Positions 19,437 through 28,500 of a stretch of 62,475 nt of DNA are shown piece by piece. A model generated the notes under the pieces. The model was not told the origin of the DNA, did not search any database, and saw nothing but the letters and a program-made list of their open reading frames with translations. Made by a program: the position numbers and the translations under genes. Source of the stretch: Zancudomyces culisetae (taxonomy: Eukaryota > Kickxellomycota > Harpellomycetes > Harpellales > Legeriomycetaceae); NCBI GenBank assembly GCA_001969505.1, contig CM007644.1, forward strand, positions 1-62,475, in the 5' to 3' direction. Position 1 is the first letter of the stretch. Every line of letters begins with the position of its first letter.

Positions 19437-20354
19437 AATATATATCTATTCTTGTTTTTTTTTAGGTAAAAAAAAAATTGATCAAAAATCAATTATAAAT
19501 AAAATTACTTATAATTATATTGAAACAAATAATTATAATATATTAAATTCTTTAATAAAAATTATAGTTATTAAATATAAAATAGAACAATATATAATAA
19601 TCTAATTAAAAATTTTTATTTATAATATAATAATATTTCTGAATTTATTAATATTTTAATCTAAAATGTTATAAATAATTATGATGAATTAAAACATTTT
19701 AAAAGATTATGGAAAAATTACTTGTATAATATTATAAAAATTATATATAATCAAATAGGATTAAAAAGAAATAAATTAATCATGATAATAGGTAATGATA
19801 TAAATCATAATATTATTTTTAATGAATATAATAAACTTAAAAAAATAATGTAAATAAAAATCAAAATTCATTAAGTATTGATATTATAGCTAATATAAAT
19901 GATTTTTTATTTATTTTATTTAAATATATTATGTGAATTTGATAAAAAAATTTATATATTTAAATAATAAAAAAAAAAGAGTATTTAAATATATTTATAT
20001 CAGATAATAAATATAATAAAATAGGCTATATATATTTAATATAGATAAATTATAAATATAATAAAATAGGCTATATATAAATATTTATTCTTAATATTTT
20101 ATATATTAAGAAATATTAGTAAATTTAGATTAAAATATTTATAATTTTATAAAATATTAGTCTTTGATAAGTAATTTATAACTAGGATATTTAGGATATT
20201 AGGTATAATAAAAAGTATAATGTGCTTATATATAATGACTTATTTAATATTTAAAAACTTATTATTATTGTATATAGAGATAAAAATATTAATATAATTA
20301 TTAGTAAATTAATATCAAAAATTATACAAAAAATATAATTATTTAAAAATTTAA
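19437..20354. other. Convergent spacer between cox2 and nad4
   Basis: No intact gene. Plus-strand scraps such as NYDELKHFKRLWKNYLYN (about 19680-19740) look like remains of a coding sequence but are broken by many stops. The origin is unknown; plasmid-derived remains are possible. Confidence 0.4.
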
Positions 20355-20363
20355 GGGGTATTA
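20355..20363 (-). terminator. C-rich 3' end motif of nad4
   Basis: The minus strand reads TAATACCCC, with TAA as the stop codon. Confidence 0.7.
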
Positions 20364-21815
20364 ATGTATAATTATCATAGAAACAGGTAATTCTAATATA
20401 TTAAGTAAACTATTTGGAAATATACCAGTAAAAAGTATAAAACCTAAAAGTGTTATTAAAAGATTAAAATCTAATATATTAATATCTTGATAAGATTTTA
20501 AATAAATACTATAACTACCAAAAAAATTTTTTATATAAAAATATATAGAATATACAGGTACTAATATAATACTAATAGTAAATATTATAGCTGTAAAAGG
20601 AAAATGATAGTTAAAAATACTAATAAAACTTATAAATTCACCAATAAAATTAGATGTTAAAGGTGTAGACATATTAGCTAATATAAAAATAAAAGTTAAA
20701 CTAGAAAGTAAAGGCATATAAATAGATAACCCTTTAAAATAAAGAATTATACGTGTATGAAAAATATTATATAATATACCCACACAAATAAAAAGAGCAG
20801 GAGACGTTAAACCATGAGCAAAAGATAAAAATAAAGCACCTGTAATACCTTGATAATTATTTGAAAAAAGAGCCATTATAATAATAGCCATATGACCTAT
20901 AGAACTATAAGCTATAATTTTTTTCATATCTATTTGTCTTAAAGTAGAAAAAGAAGAATAAATTAAACTTATAATACAAAGAGTCATTATTAAAGGTAAA
21001 AAATAAGTAGATGCATAAGGAAAAAGAATTAAAGAATATTTAATAAAACCATAAGTAGCTAATTTTAACATTAATGCTGCTAAAATTATAGAACCTGTTA
21101 AAGGTGCTTCAGTATGAGCTAAAGGTAACCATTGATGTACAGGTAATAAAGGTGTTTTAATAGCAAAACTTATAAAAAAACCTAACCATAATATAATTTG
21201 TAAATTATTATCAATATTAAAAGTTGAAATTAATAAATAATCTGTTGTACCATAATAAGTATATATTTTTATAATACTTAATAACATTAATAAAGATCCT
21301 GCAAAAGTCATTAAAAAAAATTTATATGAGGCATATATTCTAGTTTTTTCTTTATTTATTTTACCTTTAAACATACCTTGAGAATCACTTCCATATAAAC
21401 CTATTAAAAAAAACATAGGTATAAGAGAAGATTCAAATGTTATATAAAATAATAAAATATCTAAAGATGTAAATATTAACATAAAAATTAATTCTGTTAA
21501 TAATACTAATATCATAAATGTTTTAATTTTTTTTTTTATATTAAAACCTGCTAATATTGCTATAGGCATTATTAAAACAGTTAATATTATAAAAATTAAA
21601 GATATAGAATCTATACCTAATCTAATATTACTTATCATTAATGTATTAATATATTCAGGATTATTATAATCAAATAATATCCATATTAATAATACTATAA
21701 ATAATTCTATTATACTACTAAATAAAGCTAATTTTTTAATTATAACAATATTATTAATAGGTAAAATTAATAATATTGTTATTAAAGGTATTAATAATAA
21801 TAATAATGTATACAT
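20361..21815 (-). CDS. nad4: NADH dehydrogenase subunit 4
   Basis: The 484-residue antiporter-like ND4 subunit of complex I. Conserved parts include FYITFESSLIPMFFLIGLYG (about residues 124-143), LPLAHTEAPLTGSIILAALM (about 231-250) and DMKKIIAYSSIGHMA (about 297-311). It has about 13-14 membrane helices, normal length and no intron. The start is the ATG at 21815. The long leader upstream holds an AAAGGAGGTTT stretch on the coding strand at about 22000-22010. Confidence 0.97.
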   Translation of the reverse strand: MYTLLLLLIPLITILLILPINNIVIIKKLALFSSIIELFIVLLIWILFDYNNPEYINTLMISNIRLGIDSISLIFIILTVLIMPIAILAGFNIKKKIKTFMILVLLTELIFMLIFTSLDILLFYITFESSLIPMFFLIGLYGSDSQGMFKGKINKEKTRIYASYKFFLMTFAGSLLMLLSIIKIYTYYGTTDYLLISTFNIDNNLQIILWLGFFISFAIKTPLLPVHQWLPLAHTEAPLTGSIILAALMLKLATYGFIKYSLILFPYASTYFLPLIMTLCIISLIYSSFSTLRQIDMKKIIAYSSIGHMAIIIMALFSNNYQGITGALFLSFAHGLTSPALFICVGILYNIFHTRIILYFKGLSIYMPLLSSLTFIFILANMSTPLTSNFIGEFISFISIFNYHFPFTAIIFTISIILVPVYSIYFYIKNFFGSYSIYLKSYQDINILDFNLLITLLGFILFTGIFPNSLLNILELPVSMIIIH

Positions 21816-22740
21816 ATATATAATAATATAATTTATAAATACTTATATAATTATTACTAATAATTTTCTTCTTATATATATATTATATATAATTATAAAT
21901 TTTAAATTTTTAATCTAATTATTTATAATTTTTTTAATATTTAGTATAAATTTATACCAAATATTTTTAAATACTTATTTCTTTTTTTTTTATATTCAAA
22001 CCTCCTTTATTATAATTAAAGATTTATTAAATAATATTTTATATTAATAAATTTTATTAATATTATCATTATATTTATCCAAACTTTATTTAATTATATA
22101 ATATTTGAATTATTTATATCATATATTATAAAGTTTTCCTATTTTATTTTATATATTTTTAAAATATAATACTAATATTTTTAACTAGTAATATATAATT
22201 TATATTAATACTAATTATTATAGTAATTTCTATACTAATTATATATTCTAAATAACTAAATATCAAAAGATATCTAAAGATATTTATAGACTAATATAAA
22301 AAAATATTTATCCTGGTAATAAATAATAATAATAATATATTTTTTTAATAAGTGTTTATAGATTAAGCCGTTTAATCATATTAATAAAATGTGATAAATT
22401 TAAAGTTATATATTATTTATATAATTAACTAGTTATAGATAAATCTATTTATTCATATTAATAAAAAATTATTAATTAACAGTTATAGATTCTAATATAA
22501 AAAAATATTTATGTTATACCAAATATCAAATGATAAAATATCTATAGATGTTTAGTCAAAATATTTATCTTTAGATATTTTATACTTAATATTTATAATA
22601 AAAATTATTACCATATATAAATACTTATTATAACTATTTATTATTCCTAGTTATAAATTACTTATCAAAAGATATTTTTGATTAATATTATAATAAATAT
22701 ATTTTTTTTGAAAAATAGGTAATAATAAATTTATAAAATA
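21816..22740. other. Spacer between nad4 and a polymerase relic
   Basis: AT-rich, with many AAATATC/GATATTT palindromes. No gene is recognised apart from the nad4 leader. Confidence 0.55.
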
Positions 22741-23519
22741 TTATTTTACTTATTTAACTAAACTTAAAGCATATGATAAACCATTATCTAATATATTATC
22801 ATTATATATTGAAACATTTAATATTAATGGTAAATTAATATCTTATACAATAGGTTTATATTATGGAAAAAATTGTATAGTAAATATAAAAAATATATTA
22901 TAATCATATTATTTATATACTTAATTTATCTAATTTTTATTATCTTTTTTTTTTTTTATTAAAATCATAAATATTATACCTCAAAAATCAGTTATAGGTA
23001 TAGTATATTTTTATATATTATAAAAAAAATATATTATATTTTATGATTTGTATAAAATATTAACTCATAATCTTAAAAAATTAGATCAAAATTTTAATAT
23101 TACTAAATTAGATTTTACTCATAAATTTATGGATTATTTTCATAAATTTAATTATAAAAGTATAATAACTGATATTTAATATTGGAATAATTATATATAA
23201 AATTTTAAAAGTATTTTAGTATACTAAATTAGAAACTTTAAAATATTAAAAAAATGATTGTATATTATTATATAAAATAATGTTTAAATTTAATAAAAAT
23301 ATACATTTTTTAAATTATATTACTTTATCATCTATTTCTTTAACTATTTATAGAACTTATTTTTTTAAAGAAAAATTAATAGTTAATATATATAATCAAA
23401 TAAAAAGAAATATTAAAAAAGGATATTATGGTAGTGAAATTAATATTTATAAAGGTCAAAATTTATATGATATAAATTCATTATATTTTAAAATGATATA
23501 TCAATTAACAATCCTTTAA
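22741..23519 (+). pseudogene. dpo: N-terminal part of a plasmid-type family B DNA polymerase
   Basis: Three readable pieces in order. The exonuclease motif region reads SLYIETFNINGKLISYTIG (about 22800-22860). A middle piece reads LKKLDQNFNITKLDFTHKF (about 23060-23130). From 23280 an open frame reads YITLSSISLTIYRTYF, KKGYYGSEINIYK and YDINSLYFKM, the last being polymerase motif A (DxxSLYP). This is the protein-primed polymerase of linear mitochondrial plasmids. Stops separate the pieces, and nothing recognisable of motifs B or C follows here; those are at 55220-55811. Confidence 0.7.
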
Positions 23520-23744
23520 GAATACATAAAAAAAATTTTTATGATTTTTTTATGTAAATATTATAATATCTGATATACCTTTTTATATTTTTATAATAAA
23601 TAAAATTATTCTATAGTAGAATTAATAGGTATATATTTTAATAAAAAATAAAAATATATTATTATAGCTTATGTTAAATATAAAAAAATTTTCTATTAAA
23701 TTCTTTATACGGATTTATTTCAAAAAAATATTTATATTAATAAA

Positions 23745-23754
23745 GGGGGTATTA
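23745..23754 (-). terminator. C-rich 3' end motif of nad6
   Basis: The minus strand reads TAATACCCCC, ten bases or so after the nad6 stop rather than overlapping it. Confidence 0.65.
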
Positions 23755-23766
23755 AAAATTATTTTT

Positions 23767-24279
23767 TTAATAATTTTTATTCATTTTTAAACATAAAATA
23801 ATAGGTCCAATCATAGCTAAAAGAAGAATAAAACTTATTAAAATTAACCAAAGACAATGTGTAGTATATAAACAATAACCAATTAATTTAATATTGGAAG
23901 AATAAAAATAAATATTATTAATTCCAGAAATAATATTTTTATTATTATTTATATAAGATAAATCTAAATAATAATAAATTAATATACATAAAATACCTGT
24001 TATTAAAGGTATATCTTTTTTTAAATCTAAATATTTTATAGTAGAAGGAAAGTCAGTTTCAAGCATCATAATAGCAAAAATAAATAAAATAGAAATAGCT
24101 CCTACATAAATAATAAAATATGATAAACCTATAAAAGTTAAACCATAAAAAATAAATAAAATACCAGTTAAAATAAAAACAGAAATTAAAGAAAGTACAG
24201 AATAAATAGGATTAATAAAAAGAAAAATTAATAAACCAAAAATAAAAATTAAAATATTAATAAAAGGTGTTATAATCAT
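23767..24279 (-). CDS. nad6: NADH dehydrogenase subunit 6
   Basis: The 170-residue ND6 subunit of complex I. It is highly hydrophobic with about five membrane helices. The conserved helix reads YFIIYVGAISILFIFAIMML (about residues 55-74), the usual ND6 signature with the mid-helix bulge. Start is the ATG at 24279; stop TAA at 23767. It lies just downstream of trnA on the same strand, about 47 nt apart. Confidence 0.95.
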   Translation of the reverse strand: MIITPFINILIFIFGLLIFLFINPIYSVLSLISVFILTGILFIFYGLTFIGLSYFIIYVGAISILFIFAIMMLETDFPSTIKYLDLKKDIPLITGILCILIYYYLDLSYINNNKNIISGINNIYFYSSNIKLIGYCLYTTHCLWLILISFILLLAMIGPIILCLKMNKNY

Positions 24280-24326
24280 TATTATTATATATATTTATAA
24301 GGTGCTATATAAAGTTTAAAACTTAT

Positions 24327-24397
24327 TGGAGATAAAGAGAATTGAACTCTTTCTTTAGGTTTGCAATACCTATATACTACCTTTATATTATATCCCC
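24327..24397 (-). tRNA. trnA: tRNA-Ala (UGC)
   Basis: Acceptor GGGGATA/TATCTCC includes the G3-U70 pair that marks alanine tRNAs. Anticodon loop ATTGCAA gives UGC; discriminator A. Confidence 0.92.
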
Positions 24398-24399
24398 TA

Positions 24400-24471
24400 T
24401 ACCAATAATGTGATTTGAACACATTACTTCCCTTTGGAAGAGGGACGGTTTACCATTTAACCTATATTGGC
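24400..24471 (-). tRNA. trnG: tRNA-Gly (UCC), copy 1
   Basis: Acceptor GCCAATA/TATTGGT, anticodon loop CTTCCAA. An identical gene in the other orientation lies at 45773-45844. Confidence 0.93.
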
Positions 24472-24485
24472 AATAAATATATTTA

Positions 24486-24568
24486 ACCTACTTGGAGAAA
24501 TTGGTAGACTCAAACGACTTAAAATTGTTTGCTTATAAAGCGTGAGGGTTCAAATCCCTCAGTAGGTA
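24486..24568 (+). tRNA. trnL(uaa): tRNA-Leu (UAA)
   Basis: Acceptor ACCTACT/AGTAGGT, anticodon loop CTTAAAA, and the long variable arm of a class II tRNA. Confidence 0.94.
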
Positions 24569-24571
24569 AAA

Positions 24572-24654
24572 GAGAAATATACATTTTGGTATTGTAATCG
24601 TCCTGTAAAGACGATGGGTTTATCCCATTTTGGGTTCGAATCCCAAATTTCTCA
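24572..24654 (+). tRNA. trnY: tRNA-Tyr (GUA)
   Basis: Acceptor GAGAAAT/ATTTCTC, anticodon loop CTGTAAA, long variable arm GGGTTTATCCC as in bacterial-type tyrosine tRNAs. Confidence 0.94.
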
Positions 24655-24659
24655 AAAAA

Positions 24660-24731
24660 GGGGAGATAGCTCAACGGTAGAGCTTACTGCTCATAACAGG
24701 AAAGATATTAGTTCAAATCTAATTCTCCTCA
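24660..24731 (+). tRNA. trnM: tRNA with CAU anticodon, copy 1 (Met or Ile-lysidine)
   Basis: Acceptor GGGGAGA/TCTCCTC, anticodon loop CTCATAA. Three CAU tRNAs exist. As the others look like initiator and elongator Met, this one may be the tRNA-Ile that reads AUA after lysidine modification. That assignment is inferred. Confidence 0.88.
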
Positions 24732-24734
24732 AAA

Positions 24735-24805
24735 AGCGAATTGGTGTAAAGGAAGCACAAGAGGCTCATGATCTCAAAGAGATTGTTCAATTCAATCATT
24801 CGCAA
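24735..24805 (+). tRNA. trnfM: tRNA-fMet (CAU), probable initiator
   Basis: Six acceptor pairs GCGAAT/ATTCGC with an unpaired A1-A72 position, the mark of initiator tRNAs. Anticodon loop CTCATGA, with G after the anticodon as in yeast mitochondrial fMet (from memory). Confidence 0.82.
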
Positions 24806-24806
24806 T

Positions 24807-24877
24807 GATCTCATCATCTAATGGCAGGATATAATACCTTCAATATTAATATGTACGTTCAAATCGTACTGGGATCA
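24807..24877 (+). tRNA. trnE: tRNA-Glu (UUC)
   Basis: Acceptor GATCTCA/TGGGATC, anticodon stem TAATA/TATTA, loop CCTTCAA giving UUC. The base before the anticodon is C instead of the near-universal U33. Confidence 0.88.
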
Positions 24878-24878
24878 T

Positions 24879-24949
24879 AGAATCGTAACTTAACGGTAAA
24901 GTTTTTGTTTGATAAGCAAAATATAATGGTTCAATTCCATTCGATTCTA
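24879..24949 (+). tRNA. trnI: tRNA-Ile (GAU)
   Basis: Acceptor AGAATCG/CGATTCT, anticodon loop TTGATAA. Confidence 0.93.
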
Positions 24950-25082
24950 CTTATTATAAATTTAATACTTAGATAAATAAATATCTACCACTTATTATAA
25001 AATAATAAATTTTTAAGATTTATTTTATAAATAATCGAAAAAATTTATCAAATAAAATATTTAATAAGGTTATTTTATAATA

Positions 25083-25152
25083 CGACTTTGACCGTTTACG
25101 AAACGGCAACTTGTTGTTCGACAAACAACTGCTTTCATTAAGCTACAAAGCC
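25083..25152 (-). tRNA. trnD: tRNA-Asp (GUC)
   Basis: Acceptor GGCTTTG/CAAAGTC, anticodon loop TTGTCGA, discriminator G. Confidence 0.93.
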
Positions 25153-25160
25153 TTTTAAAT

Positions 25161-25233
25161 GACCAAATAGCATAAATGGTAATGTATAAGATTGCAAATC
25201 TTTTTGATAAGTGTTCAATTCACTTTTTGGTCT
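25161..25233 (+). tRNA. trnC: tRNA-Cys (GCA)
   Basis: Acceptor GACCAAA/TTTGGTC, anticodon loop TTGCAAA, discriminator U as expected for cysteine. Confidence 0.92.
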
Positions 25234-25239
25234 ATATAA

Positions 25240-25311
25240 GAGAATATAACTTAATGGTAGAGTATCAAACTTTTAATTTGTATAGTTTGGGTTCAAATCC
25301 CAATATTCTCA
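25240..25311 (+). tRNA. trnK: tRNA-Lys (UUU)
   Basis: Acceptor GAGAATA/TATTCTC, anticodon loop CTTTTAA, T loop TTCAAAT. Confidence 0.93.
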
Positions 25312-25314
25312 TTA

Positions 25315-25387
25315 GCCTTGATAGCTTAACTGGTTAAAGTACGGAACTGAAAATTCTGGGTAGGATGTTCAAGTCATCCTTAAGGCA
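25315..25387 (+). tRNA. trnF: tRNA-Phe (GAA)
   Basis: Acceptor GCCTTGA/TTAAGGC, anticodon loop CTGAAAA. Confidence 0.93.
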
Positions 25388-25400
25388 TAAAATTATTATT

Positions 25401-25469
25401 TGACAGGAAAGGGTATGAATCCTTAATTTTCGTGTATGAAACGAATGTTTTACTTTAAACTATCTTGTC
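25401..25469 (-). tRNA. trnM: tRNA-Met (CAU), probable elongator
   Basis: Acceptor GACAAGA/TCCTGTC with one A-C mismatch, anticodon stem TTCGT/ACGAA, loop TTCATAC. The D arm lacks the usual GG and the T arm is irregular, so the structure is weaker than its neighbours. Confidence 0.78.
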
Positions 25470-25474
25470 TTTAA

Positions 25475-25547
25475 TTTGGATGGAGGGATTCGAACCCCCG
25501 TATATCGAATCCAAATTTCGAGGCCTTACCTACTTGGCTACATCCAA
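25475..25547 (-). tRNA. trnQ: tRNA-Gln (UUG)
   Basis: Acceptor TTGGATG/CATCCAA, anticodon loop ATTTGGA, T stem GGGGG/CCCTC. Confidence 0.92.
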
Positions 25548-25549
25548 TT

Positions 25550-25621
25550 AGCCGAGTATGGAATTTGAATCCATAATTTGTAATTTACAAGATTACCGCT
25601 TTACCTTTAAGCTAACTCGAC
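25550..25621 (-). tRNA. trnT: tRNA-Thr (UGU)
   Basis: Acceptor GTCGAGT/ACTCGGC, anticodon loop CTTGTAA. Confidence 0.92.
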
Positions 25622-26329
25622 TTTTTTTATTATTTAAGATTTATATAATAATTTTATTATATTAACATTTAATTACCTAATAACTTGAAATTATTAGAAT
25701 AATTATCAAATATTTATAAATAAATAAATTAGTTATTTATTTATAACTAGTATAGTTATTGGTTATTGGTATTCTAATACCAGTAATTTATTATTAGTCA
25801 TTAGATCTGTTATTAATAAACTTGTTTTTTAAAATATCTTTAGATAAATATTTTTTTATATTAGTAATTTAAAGATATGTTATTTATACCAATTAATATA
25901 TAAATTACCAAATAACTAGAATAGTTATTTGGTATACCTAATTATTATAACTTGTTATAATAACTAGTATTATTCTAATAATTATAGTTATTATCAATTC
26001 TAAATAACTTGTCAATATTTGATTATTAGTATTATTCCTATTACCAATAACTAATAATAAATTACTTGGTTTATTAGTTCTAGTAATTACAAGTAATTTA
26101 AAGACAATTTATTTACACCAATTATTATTATAATACCAAATATCTATAGATCAATATAAAAATAAAATATTTTTAGATAAGTTATTTTAAAATAACTAGT
26201 TCAACTTATTTATACCAATAATTTATTACTGGTTGAATACCAAATAACTAATGATCTGTTAAATATCAATTGATATTTAGTTAAAATATTTATCAATATT
26301 TGCTAATAGGTATTAATATTTTATTTTTT
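25622..26329. other. Spacer between trnT and trnN
   Basis: AT-rich, built from repeated AACTAGTATAGTTATT- and AATAACTAGTT-like phrases. No gene is recognised. Confidence 0.6.
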
Positions 26330-26400
26330 AGCAGTAACCTGGAATTGAACCAAGATCAAATCATTAACAGTGATTGGCTTTACCTTTAAGCTATAACTGC
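26330..26400 (-). tRNA. trnN: tRNA-Asn (GUU), copy 1
   Basis: Anticodon stem AATCA/TGATT, loop CTGTTAA, normal T loop TTCAATT. The acceptor GCAGTTA/TTACTGC has one T-T mismatch. The 5' half and anticodon arm recur in the tRNA at 30283-30353. Confidence 0.88.
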
Positions 26401-26549
26401 ATATTATAATAATAATTTATTTATTAAATATATATATTAACTAATATTTTGTATATATAATTGATAAAAGTCTTTTATAAAATTTTGTAATTTATATAGT
26501 TATTTATTCTTTTATAATTATTTTTATTCATTAATAATATAAATATTAA

Positions 26550-26636
26550 CGGATAGAATAGGATTCGAACCCATGAAGATTATAAAATCTTGTTTCGTTT
26601 CAAGCGAAATACCTTAAACCACTCAGTCATCTACCC
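26550..26636 (-). tRNA. trnS(uga): tRNA-Ser (UGA)
   Basis: Acceptor GGGTAGA/TCTATCC, anticodon loop CTTGAAA, long variable arm, discriminator G. Confidence 0.93.
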
Positions 26637-26716
26637 TTATTATATTTAATATATTTAAGATTTATATAATAATTTTATTAAATCTTAAGATACTTATGTT
26701 TATAATAATTTATAAA

Positions 26717-26781
26717 AACAAACTATATAAAAATGGACTTTTTTTAATACAATATATTAAAGGAAAAAACTATAAAAGTTA
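26717..26781 (+). repeat. Copied cox2 leader in front of orf170
   Basis: 65 nt identical to 17594-17658 upstream of cox2, in the same orientation. It ends 29 nt before the orf170 ATG. Confidence 0.88.
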
Positions 26782-26810
26782 GAATAGAAAAATATTTATT
26801 ATTTCATTCG

Positions 26811-27323
26811 ATGAAGAATGTGAAATTAGTAAGAGACCTAACGCCTGTTATTTTAGGTAGTTTTGGGATTGTAGCAAGTATATATAATAATGAAAGACAA
26901 ATTCAAACTCAAAAAGAAATAGCAAAAATGAAAATTGAAAATGCTTTATTAAATAATGTAGAAAATAAAACACAAATAAATTCAGCATTAGAAGATTTTT
27001 ATAATTTTATAGAAATATTTAGTCAAACACAAATGATATTTTTATATAATATTTTATTTATTTTAGTATTATCTAGTTCTTTAATTTGTTTATATTTTCA
27101 TTTTAAATTAAAATCTTTTTTAGATTATGAACCTAAATGGAAAATTTTAGCTTTTTTATTTAAATATTATAAAAATTATTTATATAAATTTAATGTTGGT
27201 TTTTATTCTTTAATTATTTTTTATTCTATTATTATATTATTAGTTAATAATATTTATTTTTTAATTAGAGGTATTCATTTTAAATATTTCTCAAATAGGT
27301 TACGAAATTTGCTTCAAAGATAA
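26811..27323 (+). CDS. orf170, membrane protein in a cox2-derived cassette
   Basis: 170 residues, family not recognised. Residues 1-25 are mildly hydrophobic (TPVILGSFGIVASIY). Residues 27-70 are polar and could form a coiled coil (NERQIQTQKEIAKMKIENAL). Two or three membrane segments follow, around residues 77-97 (FLYNILFILVLSSSLICLYF) and 131-153 (YSLIIFYSIIILLVNNIYFL), with a basic C-terminus (NRLRNLLQR). Unlike scraps elsewhere it is fully open. It is bracketed by a copied cox2 leader and a copied cox2 3' end with the C-rich motif, in the right order and orientation, so it is probably expressed like cox2. It may come from a mitochondrial plasmid. Confidence 0.65.
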   Translation: MKNVKLVRDLTPVILGSFGIVASIYNNERQIQTQKEIAKMKIENALLNNVENKTQINSALEDFYNFIEIFSQTQMIFLYNILFILVLSSSLICLYFHFKLKSFLDYEPKWKILAFLFKYYKNYLYKFNVGFYSLIIFYSIIILLVNNIYFLIRGIHFKYFSNRLRNLLQR

Positions 27324-27376
27324 TTTATATATAGGGATTTCATAATTAAAGGTTACGTATTTATAAATATGTAATC

Positions 27377-27457
27377 TTTTGGTATGCCTATAGTAATAGA
27401 AGCTGTAAGAATAGAAAAATATTTAGAATGGTTAAATATACATTTAGATAATACCCC
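27377..27457 (+). repeat. cox2: Copied cox2 3' end behind orf170
   Basis: 81 nt identical to 19346-19426, beginning 54 nt after the orf170 stop. It has no start of its own, so it is a 3' end module and not a second cox2. Confidence 0.88.
27449..27457 (+). terminator. C-rich 3' end motif of the orf170 cassette
   Basis: TAATACCCC within the copied cox2 end. Confidence 0.65.
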
Positions 27458-27480
27458 TTCTAATTATATAATAATATAAA

Positions 27481-27553
27481 GGGCGAATAATAGGAATCGA
27501 ACCTATATAAACAATGCCACAAATTGCTATTCTACCATTAAATTATATTCGCC
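27481..27553 (-). tRNA. trnH: tRNA-His (GUG)
   Basis: Acceptor GGCGAAT/ATTCGCC, anticodon loop TTGTGGC, discriminator C as expected for histidine. Confidence 0.93.
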
Positions 27554-27555
27554 AT

Positions 27556-27630
27556 AACACTTTATGGGAATTGAACCCATATATATTAGTTTCGAAGACT
27601 AATGCTTTTATCCTTTTAAGCTAAAAGTGT
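27556..27630 (-). tRNA. trnR(ucg): tRNA-Arg (UCG)
   Basis: Acceptor ACACTTT/AAAGTGT, anticodon stem TTAGT/ACTAA, loop CTTCGAA. Confidence 0.92.
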
Positions 27631-28182
27631 TTATTTATTATATCATTATATTTTTATTAATAAGATTTAAAAAAAATTTTAATTATTAAAAATAACATAT
27701 ATAAAAGTTATAATTCTTAATAAATTTATATTCTAATTATACCAAATATCTAAAGATATTTTATTTTATAGATTACACCATTTATTTATTTTTATAAATA
27801 ATGATAAATTTACAGTTATAGATTATCTTATTTATTTAATACCAAATATCTAATGATAAGTTTAATATTTATAGATATTTTTAATGATTATTAATAATAT
27901 AAAATAAGTGATTATAGATAATGATTATATATGATAAATAGATTATAGTTATAAATTACTAATATTAAAAAAACTAAATACCTATAGATATTATTAGATA
28001 TTTTATTTTTAATGTTTATAGATTACTATAATATAAATTTATAATTTAAAATAAGTCATTATAGATAACAATAATATATTTTTTTTATTATATTAAAATA
28101 TAATATTTTAATTATATAATAATAAGGCTATATATAAGCATAACATATGATATAAATATAAAATATCTTAAAATATAAAATA
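27631..28182. other. Spacer after trnR
   Basis: AT-rich, with repeated TTATAGATTA and AAATATCTA phrases. Nothing else is recognised. Confidence 0.6.
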
Positions 28183-28400
28183 TTTATTATATATAGGCCA
28201 TATATTTTTATCTAATATATTACTGATCTTAGGAATTAATGAAAATTCCAAATCTCTTTTAAAATTTTTTAAAGAATCTAACTGTATACAATTTTTGATA
28301 TTATTATCAATAAGATCATTCACGTTATTATTTGATATTTTTTTAGAATAAAATTTTTTATTTATTAATATGATCTTAAAAGTTAAATTTTAAATATATG
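28183..28400 (-). pseudogene. Short foreign-looking frame
   Basis: A minus-strand frame of about 70 codons without a clear start: KKFYSKKISNNNVNDLIDNN, then CIQLDSLKNFKRDLEFSLIP, then a TAA near 28183. Codons GTG, AAC, ATC, CAG, TTG and AAG are unlike the mitochondrial genes. It may belong to the same imported block as the nuclease-like frame next to it. Confidence 0.35.
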
Positions 28401-28462
28401 ATCAAAAAAGTTAAATAAAATATATATGATTAAAAAAGTTAAATTTTAAATATATGATTAAA
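28370..28462. repeat. Tandem repeat, about 29-bp unit, three copies
   Basis: Units of TATGATYAAAAAAGTTAAAT, then TTAAATA. The first and third units are almost identical; the middle one has a few changes. Confidence 0.75.
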
Positions 28463-28500
28463 CCATTTTAAATCAAGAATATAATGGATACGTCTAGTAG

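Noticed and set aside
24614-24808. Plus-strand frame across tRNA genes
   Set aside because: Runs through trnY, trnM and trnfM, all with clear cloverleaves.
27377-27457. A second cox2 gene
   Set aside because: Only the last 81 bases are present, without start, CuA site or membrane helices.
28370-28462. CRISPR-like array
   Set aside because: Only three tandem units with no spacers of constant length; a simple tandem repeat in a mitochondrial genome.
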